From G965276675 sp965276675 (lineage in GTDB: Bacteria > Acidobacteriota > Terriglobia > Terriglobales > Acidobacteriaceae): DNA of 64,000 nt. This document shows, in pieces, positions 51,210 through 60,248 of the stretch (positions are counted from its first letter, which is position 1; each line of letters starts with the position of its first letter). Below the pieces are notes generated by a model. That model saw nothing but the letters and a program-made list of their open reading frames with translations. It was not told where the DNA came from and made no database searches. The stretch is taken from positions 1,550,001-1,614,000 of the forward strand of contig OZ255624.1 in assembly GCA_965276675.1 (NCBI GenBank). The letters are read 5' to 3'. The translations under genes were made by a program, and so were the position numbers.

Positions 51210-51707
51210 GTTCGATCTGTAGTTCGTGAACTGCATATCTATGCCGAAATCGTGTCCTTTTATCAACGCGATTGCCTCCTGTAGCGTATCTCGGTCTTTT
51301 CCGGAGATGCGGACCGAATCGCCCTGGATGGAAGTCTGCACCTTCTTCTTGGATTCTTTGAGCAGCTTGACGATGTCTTTGGCCTTCTCGGTTGGGATGC
51401 CTTGCTGCAGTTTGATCTTCTGCCGCACGCTTGAACCAGATGCCGGCTCGATCTTCTCGTAGGTGAGCGACTTCAGCGGGATACCGCGCTTCACCATCTT
51501 CTGTTGCAGGATATCGATGACCGCTTGGAGCTTGTACTCATCGGCTGAAGCGAGCTGGATCGTATCTTCGCCTTCCAGCTTGATCTCGGAGTGGGAATCC
51601 TTTAGGTCGAAGCGCGCCCGCACCTCTTTGATTGCCTGCTCGATCGCGTTCCGTACCTCTTGAATGTCTACCTTGCTGACTACGTCAAAAGAGTTTTCCG
51701 CTGCCAT
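51207..51707 (-). CDS. yajQ: YajQ-family nucleotide-binding protein
   Basis: A 166-residue YajQ protein with two repeated alpha-beta folds. In some bacteria YajQ binds c-di-GMP, and in others nucleotides or RNA; the ligand is not predictable here. Typical stretches are NSFDVVSKVDIQEVRNAIEQ, ARFDLKDSHSEIKLEG, KMVKRGIPLKSLTYEKIE and LIKGHDFGIDMQFTNYRSN. I chose the ATG at 51707; the frame is open upstream into tatD, but there it is antisense-like. The ATG follows GGAGAACGACG. tatD lies 24 bases upstream on the same strand. Its stop codon is shared with the palindromic element. Confidence 0.95.
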   Translation of the reverse strand: MAAENSFDVVSKVDIQEVRNAIEQAIKEVRARFDLKDSHSEIKLEGEDTIQLASADEYKLQAVIDILQQKMVKRGIPLKSLTYEKIEPASGSSVRQKIKLQQGIPTEKAKDIVKLLKESKKKVQTSIQGDSVRISGKDRDTLQEAIALIKGHDFGIDMQFTNYRSN

Positions 51708-51730
51708 CGTCGTTCTCCGTTCCTCGCTCG

Positions 51731-52585
51731 CTATTGCTGAGTTTCGGCATCGATTTGGGTACTGAGGCCGAAGAGCGTGTTGAAGTTTCGTGTGGTGGCG
51801 TTCGCCACGTCCCCTACTTCGATGCCGAAAAGCTCGGCGACCTTCAATGCTGTGTGCGTGACCCATCCAGGTTCGTTGCGTTTGCCCCGATTTGGCACCG
51901 GCGCAAGAAAGGGCGCGTCGGTCTCTACCAGGAGCCGGTCGAGGGGGACGAGGGCAGCGGCATCGCGAATCGCCTGAGCCTTGGGAAACGTCAGATTGCC
52001 GGCGAACGAGATGAGAAAGCCGCAGTCCATGGCGCGCCGCGCGTGCTCCGGCTCGCCGGTGAAGCAGTGCAGAATGCCACCGAGCCCTGTCGACTTCCAA
52101 TGGCTCTCGAGGAGGCCGAGGGTATCGTCCCAAGCATTTTCGGTGCCCGGTTTGTCGGAGTTCCGGCAGTGGATGATGATGGGGCGCCTGCGCTCGGCGG
52201 CAATCTCCATCTGCTGGATGAAGATATGGTGCTGTACCTGATGTGGCGCCGTGTCCCAGTAGTAGTCCAGACCGATCTCGCCGGCGGCGATCACCTCCGG
52301 CTCGGCGAGCAGGGCAGACAGTTTGCATAGGGCCGCGTCATCTGCAGCGCCGGCTTCGTCGGGATGGATGCCGGCGCTGGCGAAGATGCGTGGGGTGCCG
52401 GGGACGCCGGCGTACTCACGGCTGATGTCGACCGCACGCCGCATGGTGGCAGGGCCCTCGCCAATGCCGATTGCGAGCACGGTGCGCACGCCCGCTGTGT
52501 AGGCATTCTTGAGCACATCAGCGCGGTCGGCGTCGTACTTCGGGCTGTCCAGGTGCGCGTGCGAATCGATCAGATGCGGAAGCAC
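51731..52585 (-). CDS. TatD-family metal-dependent hydrolase
   Basis: A 284-residue TIM-barrel hydrolase of the TatD DNase family. The metal-binding HxH is in LIDSHAHLDSPKYD, then GEIGLDYYWDTA (Glu), RPIIIHCRNS (His), GILHCFTGEPEHARRAMD (His) and LLVETDAPFLAPVPNRGKRN (Asp). All five positions are intact. The start is GTG, and metG lies five bases upstream on the same strand. TatD and MetG are often neighbours. The physiological substrate, probably DNA or D-aminoacyl-tRNA, is not established. Confidence 0.94.
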   Translation of the reverse strand: MLPHLIDSHAHLDSPKYDADRADVLKNAYTAGVRTVLAIGIGEGPATMRRAVDISREYAGVPGTPRIFASAGIHPDEAGAADDAALCKLSALLAEPEVIAAGEIGLDYYWDTAPHQVQHHIFIQQMEIAAERRRPIIIHCRNSDKPGTENAWDDTLGLLESHWKSTGLGGILHCFTGEPEHARRAMDCGFLISFAGNLTFPKAQAIRDAAALVPLDRLLVETDAPFLAPVPNRGKRNEPGWVTHTALKVAELFGIEVGDVANATTRNFNTLFGLSTQIDAETQQ

Positions 52586-52590
52586 GAGGG

Positions 52591-54738
52591 CTACTTGAGC
52601 CTCGCGCCAACGGGTATGTCTTCAAGGAAGCCGGCCAGCACGGCCTTGCCGCCCTCGACCGAGGCTGCGACGATCATGCCGTTGGACTCCAGCCCGCGCA
52701 GCTTGCGTGGCGCAAGATTGGCTACGATTACCACCTTGCGGCCGATCAGGCTTTCGGGTGTGTAGGACTCGGCGATGCCGGCCAGGATCTGCCGCGTCTC
52801 CGTGCCCAGGTCGACTTCGAGCCGCAACAACTTGTCGGCCTTGGGAATGCGCTCGGCGACTTTGACCTGACCGACGCGCAGCTCGATCTTGGTGAAGTCC
52901 TCGATGCTGATCTTGTTTGGTTCGGTGGCAGGTGCGGTGGGCGCCAGAACTCCGGCCGGAGCTTCGGGAGTTGCGGGCTTTGATGATGCTGCGGGTTTAG
53001 ACGGACCCGCGCCCTGAGTGGGCGGCTCTGTCGTAAGTGAGGCTGCCGCGGTCTCGGCTGGCGCTACCTCGGAGGAAGCAGGCGTTCCCTGGGTATCGTC
53101 CGTCGAAGGCGCGCCGATTTGAATCTCCTGAAGCGCAGCTTCAAGCGCGCTTGCAGCAAGTGCGTTGCTGTTGTTCTGTTCTGTCTCTTGCATGCGTGCG
53201 ACTGCGTCCTTTTCTGCGCGGGGAAAGATTGGCCCGAACTCGCCAAGCCGGGTGCCGGATGGGAGGCCGCCCCACGTGATGGTTTTGAGATCAGCTTGTT
53301 GGATGTCGCCTAGTCCGAGCTGGGACCAGACTTTCGCTGCTGCATCCGGCAGCACCGGGTAGACCAGGGCGGTGATGATGCGAATCACTTCGGCGCAGGT
53401 GTAAAGGACGCCAGCTAGTTTGTGGCGAGCCTCTTCGCCCCCCTCCGCTGCGAGCTTCCATGGAGCCGTGACGCTGATGTATCCGTCGACGATGCCAACC
53501 AAATGCCAGAGCGCTTCGAGTGCGCGCGAGAAGTCGAGCGCCTCCATGCGTTCGTTGAAGATCTGGGTCGCCGTTTCGGCAGCGCGCATGATCTCGGCGT
53601 CAGCCTGACCCTCCGGCACCACACCGTCGAAGTACCGCACGATCATGGCGAGCGAGCGGCTTACCAGGTTGCCGTAGCCGTTCGCTAGATCGGCGTTGTA
53701 GCGCGCCACCAGTGCGTCAAATGAGAAGCTGCCGTCTTGGCCGAAGACTACCTCGCGCAGCAGGAAGTAGCGTAGCGCGTCGGCGCCGAGCACATCGAGG
53801 ACCGTCTCGGCGCGCACAATGTTGCCGCGCGACTTCGACATCTTGCTCTGCTCGAAGAGCAGCCAGCCATGCGCGACAATGGACCTGGGCAGCGGCAGGC
53901 CAGCGGCCAGAAGAAAGGCCGGCCAGTAGACGCAATGAAAGCGCGAGATCTCTTTGCCGATGACGTGGAGGTCCGCCGGCCAGAACCGTTCGAAGCAGGC
54001 AATGTCTTCGGGGCGATCGCTGCCCCAGCCAAGCGCCGTGATGTAGTTGGCGAGCGCGTCCATCCACACGTAGATCACGTGCTTGGGATCACCGGGGACT
54101 GGAATGCCCCAGTCGAAGCTGGTGCGGCTGACGGAGAGATCCTTAAGGCCGCCGCGCACAAACGAGATCACCTCATTACGGCGCGCCTCCGGCTGAATAA
54201 AGCCGGGCTGCTGCTCATAAAGCTCGAGCAGCACGCGCTCAAAGGCGGAGAGCTTGAAGAAATAATTTTCTTCCGAAACCGTCTCGGTGATGCGGCCACA
54301 GTCGGGGCAGGGCGACCCCGGCGGCGCGTCCACATAGAGCTCGTCGAAGACGCAGTACTGGCCGGTGTAGGTGCCCTTGTAGATAAAGCCGCGTTCCTGC
54401 AGGAGCGAGAAAAGCTTCTGCACCCCACGACGGTGGCGCTCTTCCGTGGTGCGAATGTAGTCGTTGTAGGTGAGCCCCATGCGGTCCCACAGGCCGCGAA
54501 ACTCCGCCGAGACTGCTTCAGCAAATTGCTCCGGGGTCTTGCCTGCCAGCTTGGCCGAACGCTCGATCTTCTGCCCATGCTCGTCTGTTCCAGTGAGCAA
54601 GCGAACATCGAAGCCGGCGGCACGCTTGCGGCGCGCGATGGCATCGGCGACAACCGTTGTGTACGTGTGGCCCAGGTGAGGCCGCGCGTTAACATAGTAG
54701 ATCGGAGTTGTCAGGTAGTAAGTGGGGCGTTCAGGCAT
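52591..54738 (-). CDS. metG: Methionyl-tRNA synthetase with C-terminal tRNA-binding domain
   Basis: Charges tRNA-Met. The class I signature PHLGHTYTTVVADAIARR holds the HIGH motif, LLTGTDEHGQK follows, and KMSKS is in FEQSKMSKSRGNIVRAET near residue 300. One zinc knuckle (CPDCGRI, preceded by a Cys in YCVFDEL) is seen, so the enzyme is of the short-knuckle type. A Pro/Ala/Thr-rich linker of about 70 residues leads to the C-terminal EMAP/Trbp111-like domain (TKIELRVGQVKVAERIPKAD, GRKVVIVANLAPRKLRG). I placed the start at the ATG at 54738 (MPERPTYYLTTPIYYVNAR); a longer frame from 54768 is possible. argS diverges with about 210 bases between. Confidence 0.96.
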   Translation of the reverse strand: MPERPTYYLTTPIYYVNARPHLGHTYTTVVADAIARRKRAAGFDVRLLTGTDEHGQKIERSAKLAGKTPEQFAEAVSAEFRGLWDRMGLTYNDYIRTTEERHRRGVQKLFSLLQERGFIYKGTYTGQYCVFDELYVDAPPGSPCPDCGRITETVSEENYFFKLSAFERVLLELYEQQPGFIQPEARRNEVISFVRGGLKDLSVSRTSFDWGIPVPGDPKHVIYVWMDALANYITALGWGSDRPEDIACFERFWPADLHVIGKEISRFHCVYWPAFLLAAGLPLPRSIVAHGWLLFEQSKMSKSRGNIVRAETVLDVLGADALRYFLLREVVFGQDGSFSFDALVARYNADLANGYGNLVSRSLAMIVRYFDGVVPEGQADAEIMRAAETATQIFNERMEALDFSRALEALWHLVGIVDGYISVTAPWKLAAEGGEEARHKLAGVLYTCAEVIRIITALVYPVLPDAAAKVWSQLGLGDIQQADLKTITWGGLPSGTRLGEFGPIFPRAEKDAVARMQETEQNNSNALAASALEAALQEIQIGAPSTDDTQGTPASSEVAPAETAAASLTTEPPTQGAGPSKPAASSKPATPEAPAGVLAPTAPATEPNKISIEDFTKIELRVGQVKVAERIPKADKLLRLEVDLGTETRQILAGIAESYTPESLIGRKVVIVANLAPRKLRGLESNGMIVAASVEGGKAVLAGFLEDIPVGARLK

Positions 54739-54952
54739 GGTGAAGAGTGGGCTTTCTTGATTATGCAAAAGAGCAGAAGGGCTTCCTTTATCTTAAAGCA
54801 TTCTCACAGCCACTGTTAGGTGGCCAGTTCCCGTTCGGCACCGCTTTGCTTAACGGAAAAGCTGCGCCGAGTTCCACTCCCACACGACACTTCGGTTACG
54901 CTCAAGATGACAATAAGCTACGAATGAACGACTCACCACACGAGGAGCCGGT

Positions 54953-57013
54953 TTGTATCGAACACAGCAGCATGCTCTTCGTGAGCGACTCCATTCCATT
55001 TTGCGCACGAAGTATGGCATCGAGAACGCGACCGTGGCTCTCGAGCAGCCACCGGAGATCCGTTTCGGCGACTTCGCTTCCCCGGTTGCCTTCGAGCTGG
55101 CGCGACCACTGCGCCGGGCACCGAAGAAGATAGCCGAAGAAATTGTCGAAGAGCTCAGAGCACATCCACTGCCAGGCTTTGCCAACTTCGAAGTGGCGGG
55201 TGCCGGATATCTGAATGCAAAGCTCGATCGTGCAGCAGCGGTCGCGAGCATTGCGGCAATGCAGGATGAGGCGAGCTTTGACGCCGGCATTCACTCGCTG
55301 GTGGAGCACACCAGCATCAATCCCAACAAGGCCGCACATGTTGGCCACCTGCGCAATGCCATCCTGGGCGACACATTTGTTCGCCTGCTGCGGGCCGCGG
55401 GGCAGCGCGTGGATGTGCAGAACTACATCGACAATACCGGCGTGCAGGTGGCGGATGTGGTCGTGGGCTTGATGCACCTGGAGAACCTGTCGAAGGCGCA
55501 GATCGAGACGCTGTTTCGCGAGCTGAGCGAGCGTGACGAGCGCCTGGACTACTACTGCTGGGACGTCTATGCGCGGATCTCGGCATGGTACGCGGCCGAA
55601 GATGCGGACGACGCGGCGCGCGCTCGACGCAAGGCGCTCCGGCTGGCCACATTGCATGCCATCGAACAGGGCGGCAACGAGGTCGCGGCAGCGGCGGATG
55701 CGATCTCGACCGCGGTGCTGCGCCGGCACCTCCAGACGATGCAGCGGCTGGACATTCGCTACGACTTTCTGCCGCGCGAGAGCGAGATCCTGAGCCTGCA
55801 CTTCTGGGATCTCGCCTTCGAGCAGCTCAAGGCGAAGGGCGTGCTCTACTACGAGACCGTGGGCAAGAACAAGGGCTGCTGGGTGATGCGCCGCCCGGGT
55901 GCTGGCCAAACTGGCAGTGCTGGCCGCACGGGTGGGGCGCTTCGCGAAGACGAATCCAAGTTGAGTGAGCGGAATACTGGCAAAGATGAGCCAGACGAAG
56001 ACGCCAAGGTCATCGTGCGCTCGAATGGCACCGTGACCTACGTCGGTAAGGACATCGCATATCACTTGTGGAAGTTCGGCCTGCTGGGGCGCGACTTTGG
56101 CTATCTACCCTTCTATCAGTATCCCGACGCGACCTGCTGGATCTCGGCCGAACATGGCGTGGCGGAACACCCTCATTTCGGCGGCGCACAAGCCATCTAC
56201 AATGTCATCGACAGCCGCCAGGCCGACCCGCAGGCTAACGTCATAGAGGCGCTGCGCGGCATGGGCTACACCGACGCTGCGGACCGTTATACCCATTTCT
56301 CCTACGAGATGGTGGCGCTGACGCCGCGCTGCGCCGAAGAGCTTGGCTATACCGTTTCTGAGGAAGACCGGGGGCGTACGTACATCGAGGTCTCCGGGCG
56401 CAAGGGCTTCGGCGTAAAGGCGGATGACCTGCTCGATCGTCTAATTGCGGCGGCAGGGGCAGAGGTGGACAGTCGTCACCCGGAGCGATCCCCGGAGGAG
56501 CGAAAGGGAATCGCGACCGAGATCGCTATCGGCGCTTTGCGCTACTTCATGCTCAAGTACACGCGCGGATCGGTGATCGCGTTTGACTTCCATGACGCGC
56601 TCAGCTTTGAGGGCGAGACCGGCCCCTACGTACAATACGCAGTCGTGCGTGCCCGCAGCATCTTCCGCAAGGCCGGGGTCTCGCAGGCGGAGGTGCTGGC
56701 CAGGTTTGACGGGAGTTTTGCTGGGGCTACGTTAGATAGCGAAGAGGGGAGTGCCCTGTGGGAGCTGTGGCAGACGGCGTCGAAGACCTCGCTACTCCTA
56801 GAGCAGTGCATCGCGACAGCAGAGCCGGCATACCTGGCAAAACATGCCTTCCAACTGGCTCAGCAGTTCAACAACTTCTATCACCGCTTTCATATCCTGA
56901 ATGAGCCAGACCTGGCCCGCAGGGAATTACTATTAGCAACGGCGGCAGTTGCTGAACGCGAACTGGTGCGGTCGCTGGGCTGGATGGGAATCACTGCGCC
57001 AGAGGTGATGTAG
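54953..57013 (+). CDS. argS: Arginyl-tRNA synthetase
   Basis: A class I enzyme that charges tRNA-Arg. The 686 residues start MYRTQQHALRERLHSILRTK; the TTG has GAGGAG five bases before it. The HIGH motif reads NPNKAAHVGHLRNAILGDTF (about residue 128). The KMSKS-like motif is SGRKGFGVKADDLL near residue 481. The C-terminal anticodon-binding helices end in QQFNNFYHRFHI and a helical tail. Between the WVMRRP and VIVRSNGTVTYVGKDIAYH segments there is an unusual polar insert of about 35 residues (about 318 to 352) that related enzymes lack. The gene is convergent with pstS, with a large inverted repeat between. Confidence 0.95.
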   Translation: MYRTQQHALRERLHSILRTKYGIENATVALEQPPEIRFGDFASPVAFELARPLRRAPKKIAEEIVEELRAHPLPGFANFEVAGAGYLNAKLDRAAAVASIAAMQDEASFDAGIHSLVEHTSINPNKAAHVGHLRNAILGDTFVRLLRAAGQRVDVQNYIDNTGVQVADVVVGLMHLENLSKAQIETLFRELSERDERLDYYCWDVYARISAWYAAEDADDAARARRKALRLATLHAIEQGGNEVAAAADAISTAVLRRHLQTMQRLDIRYDFLPRESEILSLHFWDLAFEQLKAKGVLYYETVGKNKGCWVMRRPGAGQTGSAGRTGGALREDESKLSERNTGKDEPDEDAKVIVRSNGTVTYVGKDIAYHLWKFGLLGRDFGYLPFYQYPDATCWISAEHGVAEHPHFGGAQAIYNVIDSRQADPQANVIEALRGMGYTDAADRYTHFSYEMVALTPRCAEELGYTVSEEDRGRTYIEVSGRKGFGVKADDLLDRLIAAAGAEVDSRHPERSPEERKGIATEIAIGALRYFMLKYTRGSVIAFDFHDALSFEGETGPYVQYAVVRARSIFRKAGVSQAEVLARFDGSFAGATLDSEEGSALWELWQTASKTSLLLEQCIATAEPAYLAKHAFQLAQQFNNFYHRFHILNEPDLARRELLLATAAVAERELVRSLGWMGITAPEVM

Positions 57014-57253
57014 GGCAGCGAGTCAGCTAAGAAGCGGTTAGCAAAAAAGCGGTTAGCGCAAAGCGATCGGCGGAGGAGGGCTGCTAAGAGTAGGAGGAGG
57101 GCTGCTAAGAGTATTAGAGTGTTGCGTAAAGCGGTCAGCGGCGAAATGTTCAACAAGAATGCCGACCGCCATTTGCTGACCGCATTTTGCTGACCGCTTC
57201 TTAGCCAACCGCTCTTTTGCTAACCGCTTCTTAGCTGACCGCTCCTCTGCTGC
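57014..57253. repeat. Long inverted repeat with GCGGTTAGC-type units
   Basis: The left arm (57022-57057) starts GTCAGCTAAGAAGCGGTTAG, and the right arm (57204-57239) is its inverse with 34 of 36 positions matching. Shorter GCGGTTAGC or GCTGACCGC units repeat several more times inside and beside the arms. AGGAGGGCTGCTAAGAGTA occurs twice in tandem at about 57075 and 57095. It could form a long hairpin and serve as a two-way terminator between the convergent argS and pstS genes. No open frame is present. Confidence 0.8.
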
Positions 57254-58330
57254 TTACTGCTGCCCGCCTGCCTGCCCGATCGGCTTTCCGTTTATCGTGA
57301 GCAAGTCCAGCTGCTGCGCGTCATATTGCTTCACTGAATCCGGCAGCGGAGCGTAGTTCAGCGAGCTTGCTACGCTTTGCCCGTCGCTGACGATGTATTT
57401 GGCAAAGCCTTTCACAGCCTGGCGTTTTGCCTGGTCGGCGCCGTCCTTGGGAATGAGCAGGAAAGTCAGGCCGGAGATGGGGTAGGCAGTGGGTGCGCTC
57501 GCCGGCGCATTCACAATGGGGCTGCGTGGGTCGGCGGCGATCTTCGCGGCAAAGGCGGCGATGGCTGCGGTGGTGCCGTCGGCGCTGGGCAGGACATACT
57601 TGCCGGCCTGGTTCTTCATGGAAGCGACGGGAAGGTGGTTCTGCTGGGCGAAGGTTAGCTCCACGTACCCGATAGAACCCGGCGCCTGCTTTACCTGACC
57701 GGTAACGCCTTCACTGCCTTTGCCGCCGTTGCCGGTCGGCCAGCTGACCTGCGTGCCTTTGCCTACCTTGGTCCTCCAGGCGCTGCTCACGTCGGCCAGG
57801 TAGGTAGTGAAGATGTTGCTGGTGCCACTGCTTTCCGCGCGATGCACGACCTGCACTGGCTCCTTCGGCAGGTTGACGCCGGGATTGTCCTTCTTCAGGA
57901 TGGGATCCTGCCAGGTTTTGACCGTGCCCAGAAAGATGCCGGCCAGCGCCTCAGGGGAGAGTTGCAGGGGCTGCTTCAGCTCCGGGAGGTTGTAGGTGAT
58001 GCAGACGGGGCCGGCTGACTCTGGGATCTGGATGATCGGCTTCATCCCGGCGAGCTGCTGGTCGTCCAGCGCGGCATCCGAGGCACCGAAGTCGACGGTG
58101 CCGGCCTTTACCTGCTGGATGCCCCCACCGCTGCCGATGGACTGGTAGTTGATCTGGACCTTAGGGTTGGTCTTCCCGAAGTCCGCCGTCCAGCGTGTCA
58201 TCACTGGGTTGACAAAGGTGCTGCCAGCACCGGAGATCGCCGTTGTGCCGCCGCCGCCGTTTCCAGAGTTGCACGCCGTTAGTGCCAGTGTTGCAGCTGT
58301 TGCCAGCAGAGCCGCTCGATAGCCTTTCAT
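57254..58330 (-). CDS. pstS: Phosphate-binding lipoprotein PstS
   Basis: The periplasmic phosphate-binding protein of the Pst ABC importer, here as a lipoprotein (signal LLATAATLALTACNSGNGG, lipobox with Cys). The mature part starts TAISGAGSTFVNPVMTRWTA, and the phosphate-contact segments are GTVDFGASDAALDDQ and VVHRAESSGTSNIFTTYL, followed by PGSIGYVELTFAQ. The 358 residues fit the family. The start is ATG 58330 (GTG 58333 also possible) after GAGGAG. The pstC, pstA and pstB genes are not next to it, and argS is convergent, so the rest of the importer is elsewhere. A Pho box was not recognised upstream. Confidence 0.94.
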   Translation of the reverse strand: MKGYRAALLATAATLALTACNSGNGGGGTTAISGAGSTFVNPVMTRWTADFGKTNPKVQINYQSIGSGGGIQQVKAGTVDFGASDAALDDQQLAGMKPIIQIPESAGPVCITYNLPELKQPLQLSPEALAGIFLGTVKTWQDPILKKDNPGVNLPKEPVQVVHRAESSGTSNIFTTYLADVSSAWRTKVGKGTQVSWPTGNGGKGSEGVTGQVKQAPGSIGYVELTFAQQNHLPVASMKNQAGKYVLPSADGTTAAIAAFAAKIAADPRSPIVNAPASAPTAYPISGLTFLLIPKDGADQAKRQAVKGFAKYIVSDGQSVASSLNYAPLPDSVKQYDAQQLDLLTINGKPIGQAGGQQ

Positions 58331-58333
58331 CAC

Positions 58334-58620
58334 GTTTGGTTCTCCTCAATTGGTTCGTTGTTCAACGACGAGGATTGGGATGCCTCCGAAGACCAGAGCA
58401 AGGCTGAATTCACGGTAGATTCATCTTTGTCCGCAGTGGCAACGAGAGGCTCCACACCTGTCCTCTTACTCAGAAGATATGTGCCGCAAATCGCGGCGGG
58501 AGAGCAATATGAGTGGACGGATCATCGAAGAGGCGACCAAGGGTAGCCAGCTGAAGGCGGCTAGTTAAGCTAAACAAAACTCACCCCAGAGAACGCAGAG
58601 AGCACGGAGGTATTCTTACG
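58334..58620. other. Gene-free spacer upstream of pstS
   Basis: No convincing gene is present. A CAGAGAACGCAGAGAGCACGGAGG stretch near 58586-58609 belongs to the same family of dispersed repeats as that at about 11830 and 24095. A promoter for pstS on the minus strand is likely just upstream of 58330, but no clear -10 and -35 can be named. Confidence 0.4.
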
Positions 58621-58671
58621 CTCTGTGTTCTCTGTGTTCTCTGTGTTCTCTGTGTTCTTTGTGTTCTCTGT
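58621..58671. repeat. Tandem 9-bp repeat CTCTGTGTT
   Basis: CTCTGTGTT occurs four times in perfect tandem, followed by CTTTGTGTT and a partial CTCTGT. It lies in the spacer between pstS and pepA, 16 bases from the pepA stop codon at 58687. The preceding AACGCAGAGAGCACGGAG is partly complementary, so a hairpin is possible. Confidence 0.85.
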
Positions 58672-58686
58672 AGTGAATTCTCTGGG

Positions 58687-60195
58687 CTACTTTGAGTAGG
58701 TGCGGACCCACTCAGTGATGCTGCGGACCGCGATGCCTGAGGGTCCCTTGGCGATCCACGGCTTCGCCTCTTCGGTCCACGCTACGCCCGCGATGTCAAG
58801 ATGGATCCAGGACGTCTCGTCGACGAATTCTTTCAAGAACATGGCCGCGGTCACCGCACCTCCCCAGCGTCCGCCGGTATTCATGATGTCGGCGATGTTG
58901 GACTTGATCTGTTCGCGGTACTCGTCTTCCACGGGCAGCCGCCAGAAGCGTTCGCCGGAGGCTTTGAGCGCGCTAACGAAGTGCGCGTACGTCTCGTCAT
59001 CGTTGGAGAAGACCCCGGCATTCACCATGCCGAGCGCGACTACGCAGGCGCCGGTTAGTGTGGCTGCGTCAATCAGGTGCGTCGCGCCCAGTTGCTTGGC
59101 GTAGTGCAGTCCGTCGGCCAACACCATGCGGCCTTCCGCATCTGTGTTGATGATCTCAATGGTCTTGCCTGACATGGCGGTCATGATGTCGCCTGGTTTA
59201 TAGGCGGTGCCGCTGGGCATGTTTTCCGCGGAGCAGATGACGCCTATGACCCTGACGTCCGGCTTTAGCTCCGCGATGGCCTTCATCGCGCCGATCATGG
59301 CAGCGCCTCCAGCCATGTCGTACTTCATCTTCTCCATGCCCTCTGCGGGCTTGATGGAGATGCCGCCGGTATCGAAGGTGATGCCCTTGCCAACCAGCCC
59401 CAGCACCGGGCCACCCGCGCCTGCGTTGCCTGCGGGTTCATAGGTCAGAACGATCAGCGCCGGAGGCTCAGCCGAGCCCTGGGAGACAGCCCAGAAGGCG
59501 CCCATCTTGAGTTCTTTAAGTTTTTCGGTCGAGTGCACCTCGCATTTCAGCCCGTGCTCGGCGGCCATGGCGGCCGCGCGTCTGCCCAGCTCCGTCGGCG
59601 TCATCACATTGCCTGGCTCGTTGACCAGGGTGCGGGTAAAGTTCTGCGCCTCGCCGATGATAACGCCATCACGGAAGCTTGCCTCCGTCGCTGCCCTGTC
59701 GCAGTCTTCCGGCGCAATGAAGGTGACACTCTCGACGCTGCGGTCCTTGCGATCGGAGCGGTAGGTGTCCGGGTCGAAGTCACCCACGAAAGCGCCTTCA
59801 GCCGCCGCCCGCGCCGTCTCGGCAGCGGAGAAGTCGTCCCCACCCGGCAGCAGCAGCGTGAGCGAACGAATGCCGCGCGGCTTGGCAAAGCGGACCGCGG
59901 CGCCTGCGGCCTTTCGCAGCTCATTCGCGTCCGCCTTCGCCAGTCCGACGACCAGCAGGCGCTTAGCTTTTAGCCCGTCTGGGCTGTGCACCAGCAGCGT
60001 CTCGCAGCTGCTGGCGCTGAATTCACCGCTCCCGAGCACCGCAGCCGTAGCCTTTTCAAGAGCCCCGTCCTGCAGTAGTGAACGCACTTTGGGGGCGGCT
60101 TTGGTATCTTTCTTGTCCGCGTCATTGACGGCGAATGCGACAAGCAGCTCGGACTCAACGGACGCGGCGCTCGCAAACTGGAGTTCTGTCTTCAT
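58687..60195 (-). CDS. pepA: Leucyl aminopeptidase
   Basis: A 502-residue M17 cytosol aminopeptidase with two metal ions. The N-terminal non-catalytic domain is followed by the catalytic domain with VGKGITFDTGGISIKPAEGM (metal-binding Lys and Asp), MKYDMAGGAAMIGAMKAI, and the hallmark NTDAEGRMVLADGLHYA. In most family members the residue after NTDAEGR is Leu and here it is Met, a conservative change. I chose the ATG at 60195 (MKTELQFASAASVES) over the GTG four codons upstream. smpB lies about 50 bases upstream on the same strand. In some bacteria PepA also binds DNA; that is not shown here. Confidence 0.95.
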   Translation of the reverse strand: MKTELQFASAASVESELLVAFAVNDADKKDTKAAPKVRSLLQDGALEKATAAVLGSGEFSASSCETLLVHSPDGLKAKRLLVVGLAKADANELRKAAGAAVRFAKPRGIRSLTLLLPGGDDFSAAETARAAAEGAFVGDFDPDTYRSDRKDRSVESVTFIAPEDCDRAATEASFRDGVIIGEAQNFTRTLVNEPGNVMTPTELGRRAAAMAAEHGLKCEVHSTEKLKELKMGAFWAVSQGSAEPPALIVLTYEPAGNAGAGGPVLGLVGKGITFDTGGISIKPAEGMEKMKYDMAGGAAMIGAMKAIAELKPDVRVIGVICSAENMPSGTAYKPGDIMTAMSGKTIEIINTDAEGRMVLADGLHYAKQLGATHLIDAATLTGACVVALGMVNAGVFSNDDETYAHFVSALKASGERFWRLPVEDEYREQIKSNIADIMNTGGRWGGAVTAAMFLKEFVDETSWIHLDIAGVAWTEEAKPWIAKGPSGIAVRSITEWVRTYSK

Positions 60196-60248
60196 CTCTC
60201 TCTTCACCTTCGGGTGGAATCTGTGTCTAAATCTGTCGAGCCGCGGCG

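Noticed and set aside
54902..56065. A minus-strand frame of 387 codons inside argS
   Set aside because: Shadow of the argS gene; no ribosome site and no family pattern.
57014..57253. Repeat array considered as a CRISPR
   Set aside because: The units are inverted as well as direct, have uneven spacing, and no cas gene is near.
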